Shown piece by piece: positions 9,311-19,348 of a DNA stretch of 64,000 nucleotides (position 1 is its first letter; each line of letters starts with the position of its first letter). The stretch covers positions 1 through 64,000 of the forward strand of contig JAIXOI010000016.1 in NCBI GenBank assembly GCA_027486795.1, read 5' to 3'. Both the position numbers and the translations under genes were made by a program. The stretch comes from Sphingobacteriales bacterium. GTDB taxonomy: Bacteria; Bacteroidota; Bacteroidia; Chitinophagales; CAIOSU01. The notes under the pieces are model-generated. The model saw only the letters and a program-made list of their open reading frames with translations, made no database searches and had not been told where the DNA came from.

Positions 9311-11713
9311 ATGAAAACCATATACTTCCTGGTGTTATTTTGTAGTGTTTTTACTATCCAAAGTATTACGGCCCAAGAGCTGCCTAAGGTAGATTTGTTT
9401 ACCAAGCGTATGCTAGCTTCTGATGATTGGAAGTGGCACGATATCAATCTTTTAGTGCGTGGCGATAGTACTGCTGTCAAAGGGTTGGTAGAGCAAGTTG
9501 GGGGGTACTTTAAGTTCAGTTATGTTGGCATTAATGCTGTGAATATCCCCGTTGATAAATTACAACAGTTTTTGAGCGACCCCGCCGTTGTTGAGGTGCA
9601 AAACCTAGATGTACCGGTTACATTGCTAAGTGATTCTGCAGCCATAGTAAACCATGTAGTTGAGGTGCACGATGGCGTTTCTCCGCTTACGCAGCCTTAT
9701 AAGGGTAATGGTGTGGTTGTTGGAATAATTGATGATGGCATTGACTTTAGACATTTAGATTTTAGAAAGGCAAATGGCGATACCCGAGTTCGCTATTTGT
9801 GGGACCAAACCACAAATTCGGCGCAAGCGCCGCAGCCTTATGGCTACGGCAGAGAATGGACCGAGTTGGATATTAACAATGGCATTTGCACTCATGTTGA
9901 ACGTATAGATGCTTTCGGGCATGGCTCACATGTTACGGGAGCTGCTGCTGGCAACGGAAACGCAATCGGTAAATATGCAGGTATGGCTCCCGATGCTGAG
10001 TTAGTAGTGGTGGCCTTTAACTACAATCGCCCATTTTTAGCAGGGGTAGTAGATGGGGTGGAATATATCTTCCGCAAAGCCGATGCTATGGGCAAACCTT
10101 GCGTTATAAACGCTAGCTTAGGCACTTATGTAGGCTCTCGCGATGGTCTTGATTTGGCTGCCCAGCTAATTGATGCGCTGCTGGATGAACGCGGTGGCCG
10201 AGCTATGGTAGCTGCAGCTGGCAATGCAGGACAATATCTTTATCACTTGGGTTATGAGGTAACCGCTGATACTAACTTTACCTACTTTTTGTACAACACC
10301 ACGTCTGGCGATTTATTTTTTCAGCTATGGGCCGATTCAGCAGATTTTAACAACGTAAACTTTGCTTTCGGTGCCGATGACCCAGCCAATAGTTACGCAT
10401 CTTTGGGTAGAACCGATTTCTTGAATGTGAAGGTTGATTATCCTTCGGTGGTAGCCAATGGCGGCTCGCTAATCCGTAATTATTCGCTTAACAGTGGTGT
10501 CAATTTTATTGGTAGCATCGAAACCCAACTAACCCAAACCAATGGTGTGTACTTATTTGAGGTTATCATAGAGCCTAACAACGCTGCCCATTTTTGGCGC
10601 TTTATCACTACTGGTTCGGGTACTTTTGATATTTGGAGCAGCAAAGCACTGATGAATTTTTCTGACATGGTGGAGGCCATACCATCAGCAACATTCTTGC
10701 CCGATAGTGCCAAGTATAAATATCCCGATACTAGGAAAACGGTGGTTAGCAGCTACACTTGTTCTGACCATGTTTTAGCAGTAGGTAATTACGTTTTTCG
10801 CAGCTATTATTTAGACGTGTATGATGATACTGTAATATGCTATTATCCGAAAGGTGATATTTTTAAAGAATTCCCGAACCCAACTAGTCCAAACCCAACT
10901 GTTTTTTTAGGATCAAGCTTAGGCCCAAGCCGCGACAACCGCATAAAACCTGATATTGCCGCACCGGGTACCTATGTATTGGCTACAGGAAACAGTATTT
11001 TTATTAACAACGCCATTAACTCTGGCAATGTGCAGAACTACCAAAAAGTAGTACAGGGTGGTAAGCACGTGCGCAACTCGGGTACCTCAATGGCATCGCC
11101 AATGGTTACAGGAGCCGTGGCTTTGTATTTAGAGAAGAACCCAAATGCCAATTGGCGCGAAATTAAGGATGCCTTCCTTACCACAACTACTAAAGATACC
11201 TTTACTACGCAACAGCCTAATAATACCTTTGGTTATGGTAAATTGAATGCTTTTGCCGCTATGCAAACTAACTTTGTATATGGTTGTACGGATACTGCTG
11301 CCCTTAACTACAACCCTGCCGCCAACGTAAACGACGGTAGTTGTATACAAGTAGTGTCAGGCTGTATGGACCCAATTGCGGTAAACTACAACCCGCTGGC
11401 TAATTTCGACAATGGCAGTTGCCAGTATGATACCACATTAATTGGAATTGCAAACCTACTTGATGCGGGCATTGGTTTGGGCGTATACCCCAACCCAAAT
11501 GACGGTAATTTCCATATCGTATACCAATTGCCGCAAGCTATGCCCGATGCCTCCGTAACTATTACCGATTTGTTGGGTAAGGAGGTAATGCAATTGAAAA
11601 TTGTGGGTGCACAAGGCAAATTGGCGGTGCAGGCGTTGCCTAAAGGTGTATATTTGTATGCCTTGGTATATCAAGGTCGGTTGGTAAAACCGGGTAAGCT
11701 CATTGTTCAATAA
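9311..11713 (+). CDS. S8 subtilisin-like serine peptidase, T9SS C-terminal sorting domain
   Basis: Asp GIIDDGIDFRH, His GHGSHVTGAAAG, Ser SGTSMASPMVTGAVAL; C-terminus GVYPNPNDGNFHIVYQLP...LPKGVYLYALVYQGRLVKPGKLIVQ. Confidence 0.95.
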   Translation: MKTIYFLVLFCSVFTIQSITAQELPKVDLFTKRMLASDDWKWHDINLLVRGDSTAVKGLVEQVGGYFKFSYVGINAVNIPVDKLQQFLSDPAVVEVQNLDVPVTLLSDSAAIVNHVVEVHDGVSPLTQPYKGNGVVVGIIDDGIDFRHLDFRKANGDTRVRYLWDQTTNSAQAPQPYGYGREWTELDINNGICTHVERIDAFGHGSHVTGAAAGNGNAIGKYAGMAPDAELVVVAFNYNRPFLAGVVDGVEYIFRKADAMGKPCVINASLGTYVGSRDGLDLAAQLIDALLDERGGRAMVAAAGNAGQYLYHLGYEVTADTNFTYFLYNTTSGDLFFQLWADSADFNNVNFAFGADDPANSYASLGRTDFLNVKVDYPSVVANGGSLIRNYSLNSGVNFIGSIETQLTQTNGVYLFEVIIEPNNAAHFWRFITTGSGTFDIWSSKALMNFSDMVEAIPSATFLPDSAKYKYPDTRKTVVSSYTCSDHVLAVGNYVFRSYYLDVYDDTVICYYPKGDIFKEFPNPTSPNPTVFLGSSLGPSRDNRIKPDIAAPGTYVLATGNSIFINNAINSGNVQNYQKVVQGGKHVRNSGTSMASPMVTGAVALYLEKNPNANWREIKDAFLTTTTKDTFTTQQPNNTFGYGKLNAFAAMQTNFVYGCTDTAALNYNPAANVNDGSCIQVVSGCMDPIAVNYNPLANFDNGSCQYDTTLIGIANLLDAGIGLGVYPNPNDGNFHIVYQLPQAMPDASVTITDLLGKEVMQLKIVGAQGKLAVQALPKGVYLYALVYQGRLVKPGKLIVQ

Positions 11714-11723
11714 GTAAAGCCCT

Positions 11724-12236
11724 ATGGCCACTACAACTCGCCAAACCTTAATATTGGACAGCGTAAGCATCCAGCAAAAAATTCATCGTATAGCCTACCA
11801 AATTTTGGAAAAAAACTACGATGAACAAGAGCTGTACCTTATTGGTATACAAAGCAATGGTTACTTGTTTGCGGAAAAGTTGGTGGCGTTTTTGCGCACC
11901 ATTACCAATACTCAAATACATCTTTGTTCGCTTTCATTGAACAAAACTAAGCCCAATAAGGACGAAATGGAATACGATTTCGACCTGAAAAATCTCAATA
12001 AAAAGACGGTAATACTGGTTGACGATGTAGCCAACACCGGCCGCACCGTTGCTTATGCCCTAAAGCCGTTATTGGATTGCCTACCCAAGAAAATTGAGGT
12101 GGCAGTGCTAGTAGACCGTGAGCATAAACTCTTCCCCATCAGCAGCGACTATGTTGGCCTTAGCCTTAGCACCACCCACAAAGAGCACGTTAATGTGGTG
12201 TTGGATGGCGTAGAGGATGCTGTGTACTTGGTGTAA
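11724..12236 (+). CDS. Phosphoribosyltransferase (PyrR-like)
   Basis: PRPP-binding motif VILVDDVANTGRTVAYAL. Confidence 0.85.
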   Translation: MATTTRQTLILDSVSIQQKIHRIAYQILEKNYDEQELYLIGIQSNGYLFAEKLVAFLRTITNTQIHLCSLSLNKTKPNKDEMEYDFDLKNLNKKTVILVDDVANTGRTVAYALKPLLDCLPKKIEVAVLVDREHKLFPISSDYVGLSLSTTHKEHVNVVLDGVEDAVYLV

Positions 12237-12361
12237 CTATTTTTGATTTTTGAGGTACGATTTACGATTGAGAGGTGGTAAGTCTCTCTCTCAAAGGGAG
12301 AAGAACTTACATACAGAACACCAATTTTAAGTTTTGAATTTTAAATTTTCAATTCCACACC

Positions 12362-12943
12362 TCAATTTAAAACCGCCACTAAATCAACTGCCTTTAACTT
12401 ACCGTCGTTTTGCACTATGTGATCGGCTTTGAGGTAGAATTTTTCGCGCTGCTGGAGTTGCTTTTCCATGAAGTCTTTTACGGCATCTTCGTTTTTTCCA
12501 GCTAGCAGCGGGCGTTCGGTTTTGCTTTGCATCAGCCGCGAAACTAGGATGCCTACAGGGGTTTGCAAATAGACCGTTTTGCCAGTCTTTTTCAAGAAGC
12601 TCATATTATTGAAGAAACAGGGAGTTCCACCGCCGAGCGATACCACAGCGGCAGGCTGCAAAACCAGCTCTTTTAAGTATTGACTTTCAATGCCACGGAA
12701 AAAAGGCTCACCTTCAGACTCAAATATCTGCTTTATGGTTTTGCCCGTGGCTATCTCAATGTATTGGTCCAAATCAACAAACGGCAGGCCTAGCTTGGTG
12801 GCAAGTTCTTTGCCAAGCTTGCTTTTACCGCTACCCATAGGGCCAATGATGTAGATGTGGGGCTTAATTTGAGAATGAGTCAATTTGAAACTTTGAAAAT
12901 GAAAAGGGCTATATACCAGTGTGCAAATGTACCAATGTAGCAA
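12362..12943 (-). CDS. aroK: Shikimate kinase
   Basis: IIGPMGSGKSKLGKELA, FVDLDQYIE, FFRGIE, VSLGGGTPCF. Confidence 0.93.
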   Translation of the reverse strand: MLHWYICTLVYSPFHFQSFKLTHSQIKPHIYIIGPMGSGKSKLGKELATKLGLPFVDLDQYIEIATGKTIKQIFESEGEPFFRGIESQYLKELVLQPAAVVSLGGGTPCFFNNMSFLKKTGKTVYLQTPVGILVSRLMQSKTERPLLAGKNEDAVKDFMEKQLQQREKFYLKADHIVQNDGKLKAVDLVAVLN

Positions 12944-13010
12944 TGAAAAAGAGATGGTGCAATAACTTTTTTAAGTCATTTTCTACTGGGCACATTTTCA
13001 AAATCCCAAA

Positions 13011-14060
13011 CTACTTATAGCTCACTCTTGGGTCCAATATAGCATAACCAATGTCGGTAAGGATGTTTACCACCACATACACAACGGCAATAAAAAGCAC
13101 TATACCCATTAATACCGGCAAATCGAGGTTCATGAGGCTGTCAAATAGCTCGCTGCCTAGGCCTTTGTAGTCAACTACTGCTTCAACCAACACCGAGCCT
13201 GCCAGCAAGCCTGCAAACCAGCCAGAGGCCGAAGTAAGCACTGGGTTAAGGGCATTGCGCAGGGTGTGTTTTACTATTACCGCATAATTGGATAGCCCTT
13301 TGGCTTTGGCTGTGCGAATATAGTCGGACGACATAACATCCAACATCGAACTACGGGTCATTTGAGTAATAATGGCCACAGGGCGTATGCCCAGCGCCAA
13401 GGTAGGTATAATGAGGTTAGACCAAACGATGACCTGCTCACCCATTTCATAATCGAACAGTGGTGCACGAACACTCAAGCCCGTAAATGCTTTTAACTTA
13501 ACGGCCAAAACAAAAGCCAGAATGAGTGCCACCACATAAGAAGGCCACGAAATACCGAATACCGATAGGCTCATAATGGTGTCGTCAGGCCAACGATTGC
13601 GGTACATAGCAGCCAATATGCCAAACGGAATACCGATAAGCAGCGCCAAAATGATAGAGGTAATGGCTAAGATAAAGGTTGGTGGTATTTTCTCTGCCAA
13701 TATGCTGCTCACCAAAGTATCGCGCTGGTATGAGCGACCTAAATAAGGTGTTTTGATAACGAATGCATTGCTGCCAAAGGCAAACAATTTGGTATAGTTA
13801 AGTTCTGCTTGTTTTTCGGGTGTGTCTTCGTGAAAGGTAACAGGCAACAGATTGTTCATGTACATCAAGTAGCGCATCATCGGGCTTTTGTCAAGTCCCA
13901 ACCGCTTCTTGATATTCTCCGCACTCGATACATCCGTTCGCTGGCCCGATAGCATGCGCTCGGGGCTAGGCAACAGGTTCAGAATCATAAACAGGATGGT
14001 AATTACCCCCCAAAGGATAAGCAAACTGTATAATGACTTTTTGAGGATGTACTTTAACAA
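13011..14060 (-). CDS. ABC transporter permease (oligo/dipeptide type, DppB-like)
   Basis: Multiple TM segments and the permease motif RTAKAKGLSNYAVIVKHTLRNALNPVLT. Confidence 0.92.
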   Translation of the reverse strand: MLKYILKKSLYSLLILWGVITILFMILNLLPSPERMLSGQRTDVSSAENIKKRLGLDKSPMMRYLMYMNNLLPVTFHEDTPEKQAELNYTKLFAFGSNAFVIKTPYLGRSYQRDTLVSSILAEKIPPTFILAITSIILALLIGIPFGILAAMYRNRWPDDTIMSLSVFGISWPSYVVALILAFVLAVKLKAFTGLSVRAPLFDYEMGEQVIVWSNLIIPTLALGIRPVAIITQMTRSSMLDVMSSDYIRTAKAKGLSNYAVIVKHTLRNALNPVLTSASGWFAGLLAGSVLVEAVVDYKGLGSELFDSLMNLDLPVLMGIVLFIAVVYVVVNILTDIGYAILDPRVSYK

Positions 14061-14066
14061 GTTGGC

Positions 14067-15278
14067 CTATTTAAGGGTGTTGGCTTTTAGCTCGGTGTAC
14101 GTAGGTAGGTGCCTGTGGTGCCACTGGCCTACAACGGTTCCATTTTTAATGATCATCAACCCTGGGTTGCTGCGGTTGATGGTTTTAAGGAACGTACCAT
14201 CGCCAACATAAAATGGATAAGCCGTTTGCATTTCGTGTCGGAAGGTCTCAATTTCGGTTCGTGGAGCGCTCGTGGCCACAAAAAACATGTAACCATCTTT
14301 TTCGGCGTTAAGGGCCAGCTCGTTTAGTTGCTTGTAAGCTTCTTTGTGAGTATGATTTAGGTTGTAAGCAACTACAAAAAACACATAATTAGGGTTCAAA
14401 AGTATGGAGTCGTTCATCACATTTCCATCTTCATCCTCTAATCGGAAGTTGTTGATATTCGGGTCGATGCCTTTCTTAATGACCTTATCAATTCGCTCTA
14501 CAAACTCCCATTTTTGTTTTTCCTCACCCTTGGGCATTTCAGTTTGCTTAAACTGTTTGTTTTCGCCGGTAGCTTTGTTTTTGTAAATAAACTCGTATTC
14601 AACAATGGCTTTATTTTCTTCTGGCACTATCATTTGCTCTGGTATGTTTTTGCCTATGGCATATGGGCGAAAGTCGACTACAGGCAAGTTCCAAACGAAA
14701 TTGTATAGGCAAAAGAAAAAACTAGCCAATGTAATCAATACAACTGCAGCCGAAGCAGCAAAGCCTGAAAACAAACCTTTGATGTAACGAGTTTGAAACA
14801 GCAATATCAAAATCAACACCGAGAGGAAGATATCTTTGCCAAACGAAACAATAGGCTCTAATTTCAAGAAATCGCCAAAGCAACCGCAATCAGTTACATG
14901 ACCTGTGTAAGAGGTGTAGCCCGTGAGAAAGGTAAAAAACACAATCATACCAGTAAGCAGAAACAACGTTGCTGCTTTAGCCACATTAAGTATCAGTGCT
15001 ACACCCAATGCTATTTCAAGCACAATCATAAATACGGCAAAGCCAACCGATAGTGGTTCCATAAAATCCATACCGAATTCTACAAAATAATCCATCATTT
15101 TGTAAGCGGTGCCCAATGGGTCAATAGCTTTTACTGCGCCGGAAAAGATAAAGAACGCACCTACAAAATCTTGCACATAGGCCACAAAAAGTCTATCGGG
15201 TTTGCTTATGAGGTAGCGCACCACATTTATTACCAGTGCAATTGCGGCAATAATTCCTACTAAAGTGTATACTGTCAT
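14067..15278 (-). CDS. DoxX-like membrane protein fused to a thioredoxin-like region (BT_3928 family)
   Basis: DoxX-type TM region (FVGAFFIFSGAVKAIDPLGTAYKMMDYF...GHVTDCGCFGDFLKL) followed by a redox-like C-terminal domain. Confidence 0.85.
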   Translation of the reverse strand: MTVYTLVGIIAAIALVINVVRYLISKPDRLFVAYVQDFVGAFFIFSGAVKAIDPLGTAYKMMDYFVEFGMDFMEPLSVGFAVFMIVLEIALGVALILNVAKAATLFLLTGMIVFFTFLTGYTSYTGHVTDCGCFGDFLKLEPIVSFGKDIFLSVLILILLFQTRYIKGLFSGFAASAAVVLITLASFFFCLYNFVWNLPVVDFRPYAIGKNIPEQMIVPEENKAIVEYEFIYKNKATGENKQFKQTEMPKGEEKQKWEFVERIDKVIKKGIDPNINNFRLEDEDGNVMNDSILLNPNYVFFVVAYNLNHTHKEAYKQLNELALNAEKDGYMFFVATSAPRTEIETFRHEMQTAYPFYVGDGTFLKTINRSNPGLMIIKNGTVVGQWHHRHLPTYTELKANTLK

Positions 15279-15862
15279 GCTTCTTTCATTTTTATCAATG
15301 CAAAAATAGCGTAGTTGATGATGTCTTGGTAATTGGCATCGGGTCCTTCGGAGATAATGGTAACCCCTTGGTTATCTTCAATCTGTTTTAGGCGCATTAG
15401 CTTCATCAATATCAAATCGGTAAAAGAGGTATTGCGCAAGTCTCGCCAAGCCTCGCCGTAGTCGTGATTTTTTTGCAACATTAGGCTGCGGGTCAGTTTT
15501 ACTTGCTGGTCATATAGTTTTTCGCTTTCGGCTGGGCTCAACTCCATGTCCACATAGTCTTTAAGCTCTAACTGTATCAAAGCAATAAGTGAGTAGTTGA
15601 TAATGCCCATCAACTCGCTATCGATACCCTCGGCAATCTGTTGGCTCTGCATTTCCTCAATGTTGCGAATACGCTTTGCTTTAATGAAGATTTGGTCGGT
15701 AAGTGAGCGCGGGCGAAGCATGCGCCACGAGGTGCCATAATCCTTTACCTTCTTCATATAGATATCTTTGCTGCTGGCAATTATATCGTCGTATTGCTCC
15801 AGGGTCTTGTTTGCCAAGTTATTTGGTAATTTTAATGCGGTTTCAGGCAACTTACTACACAA
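15275..15862 (-). CDS. DUF1599 domain-containing protein
   Basis: Two repeats of KD-YG-WR.LR..S.TD.I..K (KVKDYGTSWRMLRPRSLTDQIFIKAKR; KNHDYGEAWRDLRNTSFTDLILMKLMR). Overlaps the DoxX-like gene by 4 bp. Actual start is probably downstream of the listed TTG. Confidence 0.88.
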   Translation of the reverse strand: MCSKLPETALKLPNNLANKTLEQYDDIIASSKDIYMKKVKDYGTSWRMLRPRSLTDQIFIKAKRIRNIEEMQSQQIAEGIDSELMGIINYSLIALIQLELKDYVDMELSPAESEKLYDQQVKLTRSLMLQKNHDYGEAWRDLRNTSFTDLILMKLMRLKQIEDNQGVTIISEGPDANYQDIINYAIFALIKMKEA

Positions 15863-15864
15863 TT

Positions 15865-16728
15865 ATGAGCGATAAAAATACAGGATTTTACGGTAAAACG
15901 ACCATCAACTGTCGTGGGCGTTTGCTCGATTTATCCACACCGCGTGTTATGGGTATCCTCAACCTCACGCCCGACTCTTTTTTTGCTGATAGCAGACACA
16001 AGATAATAGACGAATTATTACGGAGCTGTGAAAAGATGTTAACCGACGGTGCCGATATCTTGGATATTGGCGGCGTAAGCACTCGCCCTGGTGCTGATGC
16101 AGTGGGAGAGGAGGAAGAATTGGAAAGGGTAATACCTGCTATTGAGGCAATTGCCAAGCGTTTCCCAGAAGCTTTCTTATCTATAGATACTTACCGAGCA
16201 AAGGTTGCCATGGAAGCCGTAGGTGCAGGAGTGGGTTTAGTAAACGATGTATCAGCAGGTAGGTTTGATGCGGAAATGTACACCACTGTGGCACAATTGC
16301 AAGTGCCATATATACTGATGCATATGCAAGGAACTCCTGCCACAATGCAACAAAACCCAAAATATGAAAATGTGGTATTGGAAGTACTGGATTACCTAGT
16401 GGCCGAAGTATCCAAATTACGTGAACTGGGTGTAAACGATATAATACTCGACCCAGGTTTTGGTTTTGGAAAAACGGTTGAGCACAACTTTCAACTATTG
16501 CAAGGTTTGGATGCATTGAATTTAACTGGTTTGCCCATACTGGCTGGACTTAGTCGCAAATCAATGATTTGCCGCACCTTGAACGTTAAACCTACCGATG
16601 CTCTAAATGGTACCACGGCTCTCAATACCATTGCCTTACTGAGAGGTGCCAAAATATTACGGGTACATGATGTAAAGGAGGCGGTGGAGTGCGTGAAGCT
16701 GATGGGGCAAATGCAATCAATCAGTTAA
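15865..16728 (+). CDS. folP: Dihydropteroate synthase
   Basis: VMGILNLTPDSFFADSRH, DILDIGGVSTRPGAD, DPGFGFGKTVEHNF, GLSRKSMI. In-frame ATG at 15865 gives MSDKNTGFYGKTTINCRGRLL. Confidence 0.95.
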   Translation: MSDKNTGFYGKTTINCRGRLLDLSTPRVMGILNLTPDSFFADSRHKIIDELLRSCEKMLTDGADILDIGGVSTRPGADAVGEEEELERVIPAIEAIAKRFPEAFLSIDTYRAKVAMEAVGAGVGLVNDVSAGRFDAEMYTTVAQLQVPYILMHMQGTPATMQQNPKYENVVLEVLDYLVAEVSKLRELGVNDIILDPGFGFGKTVEHNFQLLQGLDALNLTGLPILAGLSRKSMICRTLNVKPTDALNGTTALNTIALLRGAKILRVHDVKEAVECVKLMGQMQSIS

Positions 16729-17266
16729 ACTGAAACGATTTGATTATCTCCAAAGCAAAGTCTTTGTATGCATCGTATTGGGCTATCTCGGCAGAGTAAG
16801 TAAGCAGGTAGGCTTTGTCATCCTTTATCCAAGTATATTGCAGCCAGCGCACCCTTATATCGTTTACCTGGGCAAGGTAAGTGCTGGTTATGGCTGAGTA
16901 GCCCTTAAAATCAACACTTTCATTTGATTGTTTTTCAATTGCTTCTAACTGGTTGGATGCTTTCTTTTCTAACTCCTCCAGATATGTTGTTACATCCATA
17001 CCTTCGGCAACGTCTTGCACTACAAGGTTTACGTTTTCCTGAATGTAATCTTGGTCATTCGTTTTGGGCGAACTGATGTTGAATATTAAATTGGGACTGC
17101 CTTGGTTGGAGAATTTCCAGCCTGGTGGGTAGTATACTGAAAATTTCAAGGTGTAGTTTTCGTGCCTCTGCCAGCCAGTTGGAGGTGCATATTTTTCGCC
17201 TCCACAGGCAGTAATTAACGTTACTACTATTATTGCAAGTAAAAAATTTCCTGTTGTCTTCATCAT
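16721..17266 (-). CDS. Putative lipoprotein (PsbP-like fold)
   Basis: Lipobox LITACGG; YTLKFSVYYPPGWKF region. Confidence 0.65.
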   Translation of the reverse strand: MMKTTGNFLLAIIVVTLITACGGEKYAPPTGWQRHENYTLKFSVYYPPGWKFSNQGSPNLIFNISSPKTNDQDYIQENVNLVVQDVAEGMDVTTYLEELEKKASNQLEAIEKQSNESVDFKGYSAITSTYLAQVNDIRVRWLQYTWIKDDKAYLLTYSAEIAQYDAYKDFALEIIKSFQFN

Positions 17267-17412
17267 GATTCAAAATTACCAAATTTAGCTATCGGTTTGG
17301 TAAAAGGCGTAAATTTGAAAAGGGTAACTAAGCAGTAAAATAAAAAAGTACTCGATGGAAATAATTATTTTTATGCGCCGTTACTATACCGGCTTGCTAA
17401 ATTAGGATTGGT

Positions 17413-18537
17413 TTGAGAACAACACCCCGGTTATTTTGTATCACTTTGTTGCTATTGTTGCGCTGCGCTCCTGTTTGGGCACAAGTGTCTGGGGGCAATT
17501 CGGTTTATAATTTCATCAATCTGCCTGCATCGGCAAGGGTGACTGGCGCGGGTGGCAACCTTATCACCGTTCGCGATGCCGATCTTAGTTTGGCATATCA
17601 CAATCCTGCACTACTTAACTATAAAATGCATGACCGTGCCGTAATGAGCATTACACCATACATGGCAGGCATTAAGCAAGGTTATTTGGGTTATGCACGC
17701 CATTACGATAGCATAGCAACTACTTTTCAAGCTGGCCTGCAGTTTATTAGCTATGGCACCATGGTTGGTAAAGACGAAACCAATACCAACATTGGCGATT
17801 TTAGCGCAGGCGAGTTTGCCCTAACCTTGGGTGCCGGCAGACAGTGGGATAAGTATAGCTATGGTGTAAATTACAAACTTATCTACTCACGCTTGGGCGA
17901 TTACACCTCGGTAGGTAACTCATTCGACTTCGCAGCCGCTTACGACGATACCGCCAAGCGCTTTACCGCTACCGTGTTGCTTACCAATGTAGGCTTTCAA
18001 TTTACACCATACTACCAAGGCTCAAGAGAGTCATTGCCACTCGATTTGCAAATCGGTTTCTCAAAGCGTTTAAAGTATGTTCCTTTCCGCATCAGTTTGG
18101 TAATGCACAACCTTACCAAATGGAATATATACTATGACGACCCTGATTTGGCTGCTAACGACGGCAACCTATTTGGCGACACCACTGAAAGTGAGAAAAA
18201 AGTGGGGCAGTTTTTTGATAATTTTGCCCGACACTTGATTGTTGGAGGTGAACTATACCTTGGCAAAGCTATGTGGATTAATTTTGCTTACAATCACCAG
18301 CGCCGTGCCGAACTTGCCGCCACTGTTCGCCCAGGTTTGGCTGGCTTGTCCTTTGGTTTTGGGCTCAACATAAAACAGTTTAGCATAAGCATGGGCAGGG
18401 CTAGGTACCATGCCAAGCAAGCCTCAACTACCATTACTTTGGGCGTAAATATCCATCAACTCCAGAAAAAGAACCGTCCTCCGAAAAAAACGAAGGACTC
18501 ATTGCCTCCAGTAGCTGCACCTGCCCAAGAAAATTAA
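17413..18537 (+). CDS. porQ: Type IX secretion system protein PorQ (PorV-like barrel)
   Basis: SGGNSVYNFINLPASARVTGAGGNLITVRDADLSLAYHNPALLN is typical of PorQ; lies 17 bp upstream of cmk. Confidence 0.87.
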   Translation: MRTTPRLFCITLLLLLRCAPVWAQVSGGNSVYNFINLPASARVTGAGGNLITVRDADLSLAYHNPALLNYKMHDRAVMSITPYMAGIKQGYLGYARHYDSIATTFQAGLQFISYGTMVGKDETNTNIGDFSAGEFALTLGAGRQWDKYSYGVNYKLIYSRLGDYTSVGNSFDFAAAYDDTAKRFTATVLLTNVGFQFTPYYQGSRESLPLDLQIGFSKRLKYVPFRISLVMHNLTKWNIYYDDPDLAANDGNLFGDTTESEKKVGQFFDNFARHLIVGGELYLGKAMWINFAYNHQRRAELAATVRPGLAGLSFGFGLNIKQFSISMGRARYHAKQASTTITLGVNIHQLQKKNRPPKKTKDSLPPVAAPAQEN

Positions 18538-18554
18538 TACCTTTACCCACCATA

Positions 18555-19256
18555 ATGAAGGACATTATTGTAGCTATCGATGGATACTCCTCGTGTGGGA
18601 AAAGTACTTTGGCAAGGGCCTTGGCCGCTAAGTATCACTATGCCTATGTTGATTCAGGCGCCATGTACCGTGCCGTTACCCTTTATTTTTTGAACAATGA
18701 TGTTGATTGGGCTAATGAAAACCAAGTGCTGCAAGCGCTTGACCATATTAGCATTAGCTTTAAATTCAACCCAGAAACCGATACCAACGAAACTTACCTT
18801 AATGGCTTAAACGTAGAGTATGCCATTAGGGATATGCGGGTATCGGCTAAGGTGAGCGAGGTGAGCAAGATTAAGGCCGTTAGGGTTGCTTTGGTGCAGT
18901 TTCAGCAAGATATGGGTGAGCACCGTGGAATTGTAATGGATGGGCGCGATATAGGTACAGTTGTGTTTCCCGATGCGGAATTGAAATTGTTTATGACTGC
19001 CGATATTGCCATTCGGGTGCAGCGCCGATATCAAGAGTTGCTGGCCAAAGGTGAGTCCATTACCATAGAGCAGGTAACTGAGAACTTGCGCCACCGCGAC
19101 CAAATTGATACTACCCGAGAAGAAAGCCCACTGAGGCAAGCCAAAGATGCGCTAGTACTGGACAATACCAACTTTACCCAAGAAGAACAGTTGGCTTTAG
19201 CCAGCAAATGGGTGGAAGAACGCATAGCTGCCAAACAGCAAGAAATCGAGTGGTAG
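18555..19256 (+). CDS. cmk: (d)CMP kinase
   Basis: IVAIDGYSSCGKSTLARALA, YVDSGAMYRAVTL, MDGRDIGTVVFPDAELKLFMTA. Confidence 0.95.
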   Translation: MKDIIVAIDGYSSCGKSTLARALAAKYHYAYVDSGAMYRAVTLYFLNNDVDWANENQVLQALDHISISFKFNPETDTNETYLNGLNVEYAIRDMRVSAKVSEVSKIKAVRVALVQFQQDMGEHRGIVMDGRDIGTVVFPDAELKLFMTADIAIRVQRRYQELLAKGESITIEQVTENLRHRDQIDTTREESPLRQAKDALVLDNTNFTQEEQLALASKWVEERIAAKQQEIEW

Positions 19257-19261
19257 CTTTT

Positions 19262-19289
19262 GGTCGACGGTCCACGGTCGACAGTCCAC
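19262..19289. repeat. 14-bp tandem repeat, 2 units (GGTCGACGGTCCAC / GGTCGACAGTCCAC)
   Basis: Direct reading; one mismatch between units; starts 6 bp after cmk. Confidence 0.85.
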
Positions 19290-19348
19290 GGACAAAGCCT
19301 GTTATTCTTAAATTCTATAATTCTGTAAATTCTGGTTCAGACGGATAA

